DNA of 7,847 bases from URNF01 sp045634325 (GCA_045634325.1 JAZRAA010000018.1:1-7847); one strand, 5' to 3'; counted from the stretch's first letter, positions 1 to 5,068 are shown. The notes: a model not told the origin generated them from the sequence alone. A program made the numbers and translations.

Positions 1-156
1 ACGGCGGAACTTCGGGCGGCGCAGGCCACAACCGCCAATCAGCTTGTCTCAGAACTCCGCTCTTGCCCGATTCCGTCTCAACCCGTGTATGGCAATCAGC
101 CCATTTTCACGTGCGGCGGGAACGGCTACACCGGGTGCGGCTGTAACGCCGCGTAA
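1..156 (+). CDS. C-terminal 51 residues of a probable phage structural-operon protein (partial)
   Basis: The frame is open from the first base and stops at TAA 154-156; the start lies outside the window. The visible part opens with a short Ala/Gln-rich, probably helical stretch (TAELRAAQATTANQLVSELR), followed by a Pro-containing segment (SCPIPSQPVYG) and a Gly/Cys-rich end (CGGNGYTGCGCNAA). I recall helical proteins with a conserved 'L-R-x-C/P-P-I-P' segment and a Cys-rich C-terminus near head genes of clostridial phages, which is the basis for the structural label. The next gene starts 14 bases downstream, so the two are probably cotranscribed. Function is unknown; a virion or head-associated role is inference. 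Confidence 0.75.
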   Translation, partial: TAELRAAQATTANQLVSELRSCPIPSQPVYGNQPIFTCGGNGYTGCGCNAA

Positions 157-169
157 GGGGGCGTAACGT

Positions 170-625
170 ATGGCCGCTGAGTATTTCGCCGCAACGCAGA
201 ATGTCACTTTGAATCAATCGGCTGTGTTTACGGCGTCTATCCCGTGTACCCGTGGGAACATCTTCTTTGAAAACGGGACGGGGGTTTTTACTCTCAATGG
301 GCCGAGGTGCGGGAACAACGCCTTTGCCCGCTATAAGGTGACATTCAACGGGAACCTGTCTATCCCGGAAGGCGGGACGGCTGGCCCGATTGCGGTAGCT
401 TTGACCGTGAACGGCGAACCGCGTCAATCCAGTATTGCGATTGTGACGCCCGCCGCCGTGGAGCAACCGTTCAACGCCACCAGTACGGCGATTGTCACTG
501 TCCCGCGTTGCTGTTGTGTCTATGTGTCGCTCCGGCATGTCGCCGCGTCCACAGACCCAACCGTGACGCCCGCGCCTGTGATTACTATCGCCAATGGAAA
601 CCTGACGATAGACCGGATTGCCTGA
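170..625 (+). CDS. BclA/TNF-like beta-rich protein, candidate phage fibre or spike
   Basis: 151 residues starting at ATG 170, with a purine-rich ribosome site (AAGGGGGCG) about 7 bases upstream. The protein is almost wholly beta-strand-like, with alternating hydrophobic and Thr/Asn residues and no signal peptide or membrane segment. Segments in order are: an N-terminal strand 10-25 (NVTLNQSAVFTAS), a Phe-Thr-Leu-Asn strand near 39-43, a strand-turn-strand 53-85 (ARYKVTFNGNL...GPIAVALTVNG), strands 88-119, and a terminal strand ITIANGNLTIDRIA. This order resembles the C-terminal jelly-roll of BclA and related C1q/TNF-like proteins, which trimerise at spore or virion surfaces. There are several Cys residues (26, 47, 114-116), including a CCC run. 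Surface or fibre function is inferred from fold resemblance and from its place in a structural operon. Confidence 0.75.
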   Translation: MAAEYFAATQNVTLNQSAVFTASIPCTRGNIFFENGTGVFTLNGPRCGNNAFARYKVTFNGNLSIPEGGTAGPIAVALTVNGEPRQSSIAIVTPAAVEQPFNATSTAIVTVPRCCCVYVSLRHVAASTDPTVTPAPVITIANGNLTIDRIA

Positions 626-641
626 AAGGAGGAAACACGCA

Positions 642-1046
642 ATGAGCAAATCGCTTTACAAAATCAAGGAAATGTTGTGTGACGCGCTGGACGAGTACGC
701 CAAAAAGGGCGAACTGAACGCTGGGGCGCTTAGCACGATTGACACTCTTGCCCATGCCCTGAAATCCGTCGAGACCATTATCGCAATGCGCGAATATGAC
801 GGGGAGGGCGCGTCTTATGAGGGCGGCATGTCCGGGGCGCGTGGCAGAACCGGATACGTGCGCCGTGACAGCATGGGACGCTATTCCCGCGACGGGCGCC
901 GCTGGCGTGACGAACACGGCGCAATGAGCTATGACGGGGCGCGTGATGAACTCATGGAGCACGTTGACGAACTCATGGGCATGGCGTCGGATGAGCCGAC
1001 AAAGCAGATGATTCGCCGCTTCAAGTCTGAATTGGAGAAATCCTGA
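642..1046 (+). CDS. conserved 134-residue phage-type protein of unknown function
   Basis: The start is ATG 642 because a near-perfect ribosome site (AAAGGAGG, 625-632) stands 9 bases before it; an in-frame TTG at 618 overlaps the previous gene and has no such site. The protein has three parts. Residues 1-50 form an amphipathic helical segment (SLYKIKEMLCDALDEYAKK..., HALKSVETIIAM). Residues 55-95 are a Gly/Arg/Tyr-rich low-complexity linker with RYSRDGRRWRDEHG. Residues 98-134 are a charged helical end (RDELMEHVDELMGMASDEPT...RRFKSELEKS). Proteins with this helix, Gly-Arg-Tyr linker and 'MASDE-T...RRF' ending are familiar from clostridial phages, but I know of no assigned function. The linker suggests a flexible structural or nucleic-acid-contacting protein; that is inference. 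Confidence 0.82.
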   Translation: MSKSLYKIKEMLCDALDEYAKKGELNAGALSTIDTLAHALKSVETIIAMREYDGEGASYEGGMSGARGRTGYVRRDSMGRYSRDGRRWRDEHGAMSYDGARDELMEHVDELMGMASDEPTKQMIRRFKSELEKS

Positions 1047-1062
1047 GAGGGGCGGAAAGCCC

Positions 1063-1401
1063 GTGACGAAACGCGAACTTGACCGCGAAATCTCGGAGTA
1101 TGAGGACGGGAAGCTAACCCGCACAAGCGCGCATGACCTTGCGTCCCTGTATATCGTCCGAAAACACCTGTACCCGGACACGCTCTCGGAGGCGTTCGGC
1201 GTCCCTGAAAGCGGAATCAGCCGTGACGGGGCAGCGCTAGAAGAACGCGTTGGAGAGTACGGGGAGACGGCGTTTTTCAAGATAATCGCCGGGAAACCCG
1301 CGCCGGAAGCGTGGCGCATTGTCGGCGAATTGATGGACGTTTTACAGATGGTAAACATCCGGGCGTATAACGGCGTTATGCGCAAGCTGTCGGAAATCTG
1401 A
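1063..1401 (+). CDS. small conserved helical protein of unknown function, last gene of the left operon
   Basis: 112 residues from GTG 1063, with AGAGGGGCGG (1046-1055) about 8 bases upstream; no in-frame ATG is available, so the GTG start is likely. It begins 16 bases after the previous stop. The N-terminus is helical and charged (TKRELDREISEYEDGKL), followed by a Ser-His-Asp-Leu-Ala-Ser-Leu-Tyr-Ile-Val helix (23-35), a variable middle with Gly/Pro, and a C-terminal helix pair (83-112). The 'DLASLYIVRKHLYPD' segment is of a kind seen in small phage proteins encoded next to the preceding gene type. There are no catalytic motifs, Cys pairs or membrane segments. It ends 6 bases before a strong terminator hairpin, marking the end of the plus-strand operon. 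Confidence 0.78.
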   Translation: MTKRELDREISEYEDGKLTRTSAHDLASLYIVRKHLYPDTLSEAFGVPESGISRDGAALEERVGEYGETAFFKIIAGKPAPEAWRIVGELMDVLQMVNIRAYNGVMRKLSEI

Positions 1402-1407
1402 CAAGAG

Positions 1408-1435
1408 AAAAGCCGCTCCAAACGGGGCGGCTTTT
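1408..1435. terminator. rho-independent terminator, usable on both strands
   Basis: The stem AAAAGCCGCTCC (1408-1419) pairs with 1424-1435 (12 pairs, one G-U) around an AAAC loop. The plus strand has a T run at 1431-1436 and the minus strand reads TTTTCTCTT after the stem. It closes the plus-strand operon ending at 1401. On the minus strand it also lies directly after the TGA at 1450-1452 that would end the frameshifted tail of the neighbouring minus-strand gene. Confidence 0.85.
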
Positions 1436-1449
1436 TGCTATGCGCGGAA

Positions 1450-1510
1450 TCATGCGTCCGAAAGTACGCGCTCCATAATGCGCTTGACGTATTCGTTGAA
1501 ACGGGGCGTG
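1450..1510 (-). other. coding-like tail in the +1 frame, probable lost or frameshifted C-terminus of the 1511-1963 gene
   Basis: On the minus strand, one base out of phase with the upstream gene, codons run from AAC (1512-1510) to TGA 1452-1450 and read NTPRFNEYVKRIMERVLSDA. This is a balanced amphipathic helix with no start codon or ribosome site of its own. Removing one T from the TTTT run at the upstream stop fuses it to the upstream protein as ...PFWKF-NTPRFNEY..., giving 170 residues and ending 14 bases from the terminator. Whether this is a sequencing indel, a true mutation or programmed +1 frameshifting cannot be decided here. Confidence 0.5.
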
Positions 1511-1963
1511 TTAAAACTTCCAGAACGGCATTTCAGGGTGCGGCGGCGGAATCCTCCCGCGATTCCAGTGATTGCGCTCCCATCTCTCCAAATTCTCAAT
1601 AAAATCGCACATGACGATTGTATCCTCCTCCACTACATTGTGGTTCGCGTCGAGGTAGGACGCATTGATTGTGTCAGCGGAGGCGACAAAATCATCATCA
1701 TATAACCCTCGCTGTAAAACTTGAAAAGGCGGGAAGTTGTTCTTCATGTATGCGGTGAACACCTTCAAGTATTCAACGCCTTCGTGAAAAATCCGCTTTT
1801 CGTGTTCATCTACGGGGGTAAATTCCTGCTCCTGCCACGCAAACATAGATTCGGTTTTCTTTTCGCCGTGCGCAAGCGTAATTTTTACGCCGTGAACACC
1901 CGGATGAACAAAATCGCTCCAAAAGTGGTCGAAAAGCGCGTTGATAATTTTTTCCGCTTTCAT
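1511..1963 (-). CDS. acidic protein of unknown function, likely with a +1-shifted C-terminal extension
   Basis: 150 residues from ATG 1963, with AGAGG 5 bases upstream on the minus strand. It is acidic and aromatic-rich (Trp at 15, 43, 128, 133 and 148), without Cys pairs, signal peptide or membrane segments. The N-terminus is helical (MKAEKIINALFDHFWSDFV), the middle has strand-like HGVKITLAHGEKK, and then FHEGVEYLKVFTAYMKNNF is a helix. A second helix MCDFIENLERWERNHW leads into a Pro-rich end (RIPPPHPEMPFWKF). The stop context is TTT TAA C, and a coding-like frame continues +1 for 20 residues. It is the last gene of the minus-strand operon, 51 bases after the Cys4 protein gene. I do not recognise the family; no function is assigned. 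Confidence 0.75.
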   Translation of the reverse strand: MKAEKIINALFDHFWSDFVHPGVHGVKITLAHGEKKTESMFAWQEQEFTPVDEHEKRIFHEGVEYLKVFTAYMKNNFPPFQVLQRGLYDDDFVASADTINASYLDANHNVVEEDTIVMCDFIENLERWERNHWNRGRIPPPHPEMPFWKF

Positions 1964-2014
1964 AATCCTCTCACTTTCTCCCCGTCAAGCCGATAGGTCA
2001 GCGTCCGAAATTAG

Positions 2015-3352
2015 TTATCTCAATCTATCCCCGCCCCCGCCTGTTATGACGGGGGCTGATTTTCGCCACGCCGCAATCTTGCAACGCGTCAAAACCGTTT
2101 GTTTCACGCCGTCCCGCTCGCTGTGCTCTTTGACAGTGCCTTTGAGCGTCATTCCGTCCGAAACGTCCTGTTTGCTCGACGCCTTCCAGATAAAGACGTT
2201 TCCGGCGGCGTCCGTGAACTTGTAAAGGTACGTCACGCCGTAGTCCGTCTCCCACGACGTAACCAGCGCGGCGGTCGCCGTCTTAATCGTCAAGCGCTCT
2301 TTGACTTGCCCGACGTACTCCGACGCGGCGGCTTGCGCTTCGCGCTCCGCTTCCCGTTTCGCCGCTTGCGCCTTGCGTTCCATGGCCTTATCATAGGCCA
2401 GCGGCATATAGGCAAGCGTCCCGACGTGATTTTCCTTGCAATATTCGGAGGCGGCAATTATGGAGCCGTTGCGTTCCACGTCGCCCGGAAGCGCTCTTTC
2501 AAGTTTCCCGCATTCGCGCCAAAGGCGATTACTTTCAAAATAGTTATCTTCATCCTCCGCCGCACGTCGCGCCACTTCAAGGGTATCTATTTCGTCGCGG
2601 ATTCTGTTATACTCGCTGTCCACGGCTTTCAGCCATTCGACGATTTTCTCCGCTTTCGCCGCTCCGCTTTCAGACGGCGTTTCGCCCTCTTTCAACGCTT
2701 CCAGCACGTTCCCTTTCGTGCTCCCGGCAACCGCGCTCTTGCGGTATCCGTGACGCTCGATTTCATCAACCGCAAGTCCGATAACAGTGGAGACGGCGTA
2801 CATTTCGGAATGCGGCATCCGCTCTTCCGGCGAACAGTCCGTGACCTCTTGCAAGATGTCCCTGACTTCGCTTGCCATTGCAACCACGGCGGGATTGATA
2901 CCCGTGTAATCTTTCAGGCAAGCGCTCCCTACCTGTCGCATTTCGCCGCTTTCGTGGCGGCAGAAATACGTAACCTTGCGGAACCGATTGCTATTGCAAT
3001 GGTCGCAATGCGCCGAAACGTGGAACCAATCGGGATTGACGCTTTCGCCGTTCAAGGCAGTGACAATGTTTCCGACGTTCCCGTGCTCGACATGGGCGCA
3101 TACCGTCCAGCCGTCTTTCTTCACAAGCGCGTCGGCGTCAATCGTGATGTCCACGGCGGCGACAACGTACTTGTCAACCTGATACTGGATTTTCGTGATT
3201 TCGTCCGCCTCGTACACGCGCACGATTTCCGGGTGTTCGTCGCCCACCGTGTACGTAAACGGAACGCCGTACCGCGTGGCCTTCTTCATCAGCCTGTCAA
3301 GCGCGGTGCGGGTCGCGTCCAGCGCGTCCGCATAAATCGTGTAAGTCTCCAT
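2015..3352 (-). CDS. 445-residue phage/plasmid-type protein with Cys4 zinc-ribbon-like motif and C-terminal beta domain
   Basis: Starts at ATG 3352 with GGGAGGAG upstream on the minus strand. Residues 1-75 are an alpha/beta start (YTIYADALDATRTALDRLMKKA). Residues 105-151 carry four Cys: C116-x2-C119 then C131 and C145, in a pattern CDHCNSNR...YFCRHESGEMRQVGSACLKDYTG that looks like a treble-clef or zinc-ribbon metal site. Residues 155-300 are helical. Residues 315-350 are a charged coiled-coil-like helix (MERKAQAAKREAEREAQAA). Residues 352-425 are beta-rich with 'G-V-T-Y-L-Y-K-F-T-D' and 'GMTLKGTVKEHSERDGVKQTVLTR', which resembles an OB-like or nucleic-acid-binding fold. Large proteins with this Cys motif and 'TVKEH' ending are known from phages and plasmids, but without a function I can name. 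A zinc-dependent nucleic-acid role is inference. Confidence 0.88.
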   Translation of the reverse strand: METYTIYADALDATRTALDRLMKKATRYGVPFTYTVGDEHPEIVRVYEADEITKIQYQVDKYVVAAVDITIDADALVKKDGWTVCAHVEHGNVGNIVTALNGESVNPDWFHVSAHCDHCNSNRFRKVTYFCRHESGEMRQVGSACLKDYTGINPAVVAMASEVRDILQEVTDCSPEERMPHSEMYAVSTVIGLAVDEIERHGYRKSAVAGSTKGNVLEALKEGETPSESGAAKAEKIVEWLKAVDSEYNRIRDEIDTLEVARRAAEDEDNYFESNRLWRECGKLERALPGDVERNGSIIAASEYCKENHVGTLAYMPLAYDKAMERKAQAAKREAEREAQAAASEYVGQVKERLTIKTATAALVTSWETDYGVTYLYKFTDAAGNVFIWKASSKQDVSDGMTLKGTVKEHSERDGVKQTVLTRCKIAAWRKSAPVITGGGGDRLR

Positions 3353-3373
3353 GATGTTCGCTCCTCCCTGTGC

Positions 3374-3393
3374 GCCGGGATTAGCCGCCCGGC
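3374..3393. repeat. GC-rich hairpin before the 445-residue gene
   Basis: GCCGGG (3374-3379) pairs with CCCGGC (3388-3393) around an 8-base loop, in the 57-base gap between two minus-strand genes and 21 bases before the start of the 445-residue gene. The same GCCGGG...CCCGGC arms occur in the next gap upstream (3763-3784). It may be an mRNA processing or stability element. Confidence 0.5.
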
Positions 3394-3409
3394 TCGGCGT
3401 GTGTCGCTG

Positions 3410-3706
3410 TCAAGAGACTTTGCTTACATACTGCGTGAAAAGCACGTCCCAATCCGTGATTTTGGAAAACTCGCCCTTGCGAACGCGGTAGAAGTCTCCG
3501 CCCGTGTATTGGAGAATCGTCCGGTAGTTGCGCTCCACATAGATTTCTCCATAGTGGGAAACAAGGCCATTCGTACAGCCCATTTCGCGGTCGTAGAAGT
3601 TGCCGACAAGGTTTCGGAGGTATTTGCTCGCTTGCGCCTCCGTCATTTCCGGCGTGATTACATCCTTGCCATAGGAGGTGTATACCAGTCTGTATGTCGT
3701 AGACAT
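3410..3706 (-). CDS. 98-residue small protein of unknown function in the minus-strand operon
   Basis: Starts at ATG 3706 with AAAGGAC about 8 bases upstream on the minus strand and stops at TGA 3412-3410. It is Tyr-rich (10 of 98 residues) and looks like a compact alpha/beta protein. The first strand is STTYRLVYTSYG. A helix follows with EMTEAQASKYLRNLVGNFYDR, then strands around HYGEIYVERNYRTILQYTGGDFYRVRKGEF, and a final helix ITDWDVLFTQYVSK. Only one Cys is present and there are no catalytic motifs. It follows the 55-residue gene after a 97-base structured gap and precedes the Cys4 protein gene by 57 bases. No family is recognised. Confidence 0.78.
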   Translation of the reverse strand: MSTTYRLVYTSYGKDVITPEMTEAQASKYLRNLVGNFYDREMGCTNGLVSHYGEIYVERNYRTILQYTGGDFYRVRKGEFSKITDWDVLFTQYVSKVS

Positions 3707-3712
3707 TGCGTT

Positions 3713-3809
3713 CCGTCCTTTCTATTCCGTCGGGCTTCCGCCCTGTAACCTGCCATCGTCAGGCCGGGTAGGTTATCTCCCGGCGACGGGCTTTCGCCCG
3801 TTTCGGCTG
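3713..3809 (-). ncRNA. structured intergenic RNA with possible H-type pseudoknot between two GNRA hairpins
   Basis: Read on the minus strand from the stop of the 55-residue gene. First comes a 6-bp hairpin ACGGGC-GAAA-GCCCGT (3801-3786). Next GCCGGG (3784-3779) pairs with CCCGGC (3768-3763), and the loop segment TAACCT (3775-3770) can pair with AGGTTA (3751-3746) downstream of that stem. Crossing stems of 6 bp each, with an upstream connector of about 3 bases and an 11-base downstream connector, match H-type pseudoknot geometry. Last is hairpin GGGC-GGAA-GCCC (3743-3732), followed by the ribosome site of the 98-residue gene. No known riboswitch class is recognised. The structure is visible in the sequence; a regulatory function is inference. 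Confidence 0.45.
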
Positions 3810-3977
3810 TCACTCGCCCATGCGCCGGAGGATTTCACGGCGTACAGTCGCAATCGCTTCATCGTTGCACCCGAATCGGTTGTGGAACTGCATATTGAGC
3901 AAGCTGTCCAGCAACGCGTCGCCGCTCGCGGTTTCAAGCCATTTGGCCTGTTCGGGGGTGAGGTTCTTGTTTTCCAT
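3810..3977 (-). CDS. 55-residue small acidic protein, first gene of the minus-strand operon
   Basis: ATG 3977 to TGA 3812-3810 encodes MENKNLTPEQAKWLETASGD followed by ALLDSLLNMQFHNRFG, CNDEAIATVRRE and ILRRMGE. The start has AAAGGAAG 8-10 bases upstream on the minus strand. It lies 55 bases inside the expected transcript of the perfect promoter at 4039-4067. The protein is all-helical in appearance, with one Cys (45) and an acidic first half followed by an Arg-rich end. A longer overlapping frame across 3773-4030 is less credible because its composition is Arg/Ser/Thr/Trp-rich and it starts upstream without a ribosome site. Function is unknown; the size and promoter-proximal position would suit a regulator or small accessory protein. 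Confidence 0.75.
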   Translation of the reverse strand: MENKNLTPEQAKWLETASGDALLDSLLNMQFHNRFGCNDEAIATVRREILRRMGE

Positions 3978-3998
3978 TTCCTTACTTCCTTTCTATCC

Positions 3999-4010
3999 GG
4001 CCTTCCGGCC
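3999..4010 (-). repeat. leader hairpin GGCC-GGAA-GGCC in the 5' UTR of the minus-strand operon
   Basis: GGCC (3999-4002) pairs with GGCC (4007-4010); on the minus strand the loop is GGAA, a GNRA tetraloop. It is followed by GGATAGAAAGGA, the ribosome site region of the 55-residue gene. The same arrangement (hairpin with GGAA loop, then AATAGAAAGGA) precedes the 98-residue gene at 3743-3720, so it is a repeated leader module. Confidence 0.55.
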
Positions 4011-4038
4011 TGCCCCGGTTCGTGTTTCATTGTCTCGT

Positions 4039-4067
4039 ATTATACACGTTAGCAAGTACAATGTCAA
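4039..4067 (-). promoter_or_regulatory. consensus sigma-A promoter for the minus-strand operon
   Basis: On the minus strand TTGACA (4067-4062) and TATAAT (4044-4039) are separated by exactly 17 bases, a perfect match to the housekeeping consensus. Transcription would start near 4032 and read into the 55-residue gene at 3977. The spacer contains TTGTACTTGC, one arm of an inverted repeat shared with the opposite promoter, so this promoter is probably repressible. Confidence 0.9.
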
Positions 4068-4119
4068 TATGGCAAAGTGCACAAAATGTATATGTGTAAT
4101 TGTATCTCTTTGTACTTGC
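4052..4119. promoter_or_regulatory. divergent operator region with 10-bp inverted repeat
   Basis: GCAAGTACAA (4052-4061) and its exact reverse complement TTGTACTTGC (4110-4119) lie 48 bases apart. One sits in the spacer of the minus-strand promoter and the other on the -35 of the plus-strand promoter. TGCACAAA also occurs twice in direct orientation (4078 and 4117). A perfect palindrome AATGCGCATT (4123-4132) lies in the plus-strand promoter spacer. This arrangement suits joint control of both promoters, possibly by the RHH protein encoded at 4166; the identity of the binder is inference. Confidence 0.6.
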
Positions 4120-4144
4120 ACAAATGCGCATTGTATGATATATT
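4110..4144 (+). promoter_or_regulatory. probable sigma-A promoter for the RHH gene at 4166
   Basis: Two overlapping readings exist: TTGTAC (4110-4115) with TATGAT (4134-4139) at 18 bases, or TTGCAC (4116-4121) with TATATT (4139-4144) at 17 bases. Either gives a 15-20 base leader before the ribosome site GGGAGG at 4153-4158. Confidence 0.65.
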
Positions 4145-4165
4145 GCCTAATTGGGAGGCGATACT

Positions 4166-4393
4166 ATGGCAATCAGTGAAGCCCGTAAACGCGCAAACAA
4201 GAAGTGGAACGACGCGCACGCGAAAGAGCGGTATGACAGAATCCAGATTGTTGTACCAATCGGAGAAAAGACCGTATTTCAGACAGCCGCCGAAAGCGCG
4301 GGGGAGAGTTTGAGTGCCTATATTGCGCAATCTGTGCGCGACCGCATAGCGCGGGAACGCAACGCCGCGCAACAGACCGGAGACACGCCGTGA
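4166..4393 (+). CDS. ribbon-helix-helix (Arc/MetJ-like) DNA-binding protein
   Basis: 75 residues from ATG 4166, preceded by GGGAGG 7 bases upstream; an in-frame TTG at 4151 lies on top of that ribosome site and is rejected. A basic N-terminus (EARKRANKKWNDAHAKERY) leads to the strand DRIQIVVPIG (24-33). Helix A follows (EKTVFQTAAESAG, 34-46), then helix B (SLSAYIAQSVRDRIARERN, 48-66) and a polar tail. The order basic arm, strand, helix, 'G-x-S-L/V-x-A-Y-I', helix is the hallmark of small phage RHH repressors, which dimerise through the strand and contact DNA with strand side chains. It stands immediately downstream of a divergent, repeat-bearing promoter region, so autoregulation and control of the minus-strand operon are likely but inferred. 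Confidence 0.85.
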   Translation: MAISEARKRANKKWNDAHAKERYDRIQIVVPIGEKTVFQTAAESAGESLSAYIAQSVRDRIARERNAAQQTGDTP

Positions 4394-4410
4394 CCCTGAC
4401 AAACGCAAAA

Positions 4411-4442
4411 AGCCGCCCGGCGTCTGCGCACGTCGAACGGCT
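4411..4442 (+). ncRNA. intergenic hairpin, copy 1 of a duplicated RNA-like element
   Basis: The outer stem AGCCG (4411-4415) pairs with CGGCT (4438-4442). A symmetric internal loop CC/AA follows. The inner stem CGGCGT (4418-4423) pairs with ACGTCG (4430-4435, one G-U) around the loop CTGCGC. The same architecture with a different inner stem sequence is present at 5069-5098. It lies just after the first RHH gene and could be part of the transcription end or a structured RNA. Confidence 0.6.
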
Positions 4443-4454
4443 TGTCCATACGGG

Positions 4455-4489
4455 AAAACCCGCTTTCCCTATCATGGGAGGCGGGTTTT
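4455..4489 (+). terminator. hairpin terminator after the first RHH gene
   Basis: AAAACCCGC (4455-4463) pairs perfectly with GCGGGTTTT (4481-4489). The stem extends through CCC/GGG (with a T bulge) to a TATCAT loop. The T run lies at the 3' side of the stem. It separates the first RHH transcript from the next promoter. Confidence 0.7.
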
Positions 4490-4508
4490 GAATTTGCACA
4501 ACAGGATA

Positions 4509-4589
4509 TACTATAAATAGTACAAAATTTCAGTCAAAATTTTTCTAAAAACTATTTACATACATAGAATTTTATGGTATAATGCCATA
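4509..4589 (+). promoter_or_regulatory. promoter of the RHH-DUF6291-like gene with operator-like palindromes
   Basis: TTTACA (4555-4560) and TATAAT (4578-4583) are spaced by 17 bases, a strong sigma-A promoter in an AT-rich stretch. TATGG (4573-4577) and CCATA (4585-4589) form an inverted repeat that brackets the -10. An imperfect palindrome ACTAT-AA-ATAGT lies at 4509-4520, and ACTATTTA recurs at 4551-4558, overlapping the -35. Repression by an RHH protein binding these repeats is plausible. Confidence 0.8.
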
Positions 4590-4610
4590 TAACAGAAAAG
4601 AGGTGATAGA

Positions 4611-5033
4611 ATGCCAGTCAGCAAAGCGCAACAGAGGGCGGTTAATAAATACGTGAAGGCCAACTATGACCGCCTGAACATCGTAACGCCCAAAGGCCAG
4701 AAAGAGGTGATACAAGCCGCCGCCGCAAGTCAAGGCCAGTCTGTGAACGCCTACATCAATCAGGCGATACAATTCCGCATGGGAACAACGCGCAACAGCG
4801 CGGAAACCGAAATCCCCGGATACCCGATTTCCCGCGACTTAATGTATATGTTCTTGCGCATGACGGAAGCCGACGCCGGACGCGTTTTCAAAGCCGCGAA
4901 CGCTTATTTTCTGCGCGGAGAAATGCCGGAACCGCCTTTTGAGGGCATTGCAAAAGAGGCGTTTGACAGAATCCGTAACGATACCGACAAATATGCCGCT
5001 GAGTATCGGCGCAGAGCGCAAACGCCCGATTAA
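4611..5033 (+). CDS. ribbon-helix-helix domain fused to a DUF6291-like domain
   Basis: 140 residues from ATG 4611 with AGAGGTGAT upstream. Residues 3-58 form an RHH module: basic arm SKAQQRAVNKYVKANYDR, strand LNIVTPKG (22-29), helix QKEVIQAAAASQG, then QSVNAYINQAIQFRM. It closely matches the 4166 protein in layout ('A-x(2)-R-A-N/V-x-K', 'V-P/T-P-x-G', 'S-x-N/S-A-Y-I'). Residues 66-132 match the DUF6291 pattern as I recall it: EIPGYPISRDLMYMFLRM, then TEADAGRVFKAANAYFLRGE, PPFEGIAKEAFDRIRNDTDK. That family occurs in phages and mobile elements, often near replication genes, with unknown function. The paralogue at 5118 has the second domain alone. A DNA-binding adaptor for the second domain is inference. 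Confidence 0.82.
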   Translation: MPVSKAQQRAVNKYVKANYDRLNIVTPKGQKEVIQAAAASQGQSVNAYINQAIQFRMGTTRNSAETEIPGYPISRDLMYMFLRMTEADAGRVFKAANAYFLRGEMPEPPFEGIAKEAFDRIRNDTDKYAAEYRRRAQTPD

Positions 5034-5068
5034 GCGGGAAGGTCGCGCAACATGAACAGCAAAAAGTA

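Noticed and set aside
585..1421. 278-residue minus-strand open frame opposite the two small plus-strand genes
   Set aside because: It is a shadow of the 642 and 1063 genes: Ser/Arg/Phe-rich composition, no ribosome site, and it spans the terminator.
2099..3748. 549-residue plus-strand open frame
   Set aside because: It is antisense to the 445-residue and 98-residue minus-strand genes. The minus-strand frames have proper ribosome sites and a promoter; the plus-strand translation is Arg/Phe/His/Val-rich and has no domain pattern.
3745..3801. HDV-like, pistol, twister or preQ1 identity for the structured gap
   Set aside because: It lacks the P3/P4 helices of HDV-like ribozymes, the conserved loops of twister and pistol, and the A-rich third loop of preQ1-I; I therefore left the class open.
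3773..4030. 85-residue minus-strand frame over the 55-residue gene
   Set aside because: It starts before any ribosome site near the transcription start and is Arg/Ser/Thr/Trp-biased; the alternative frame from ATG 3977 has a good ribosome site and protein-like composition.
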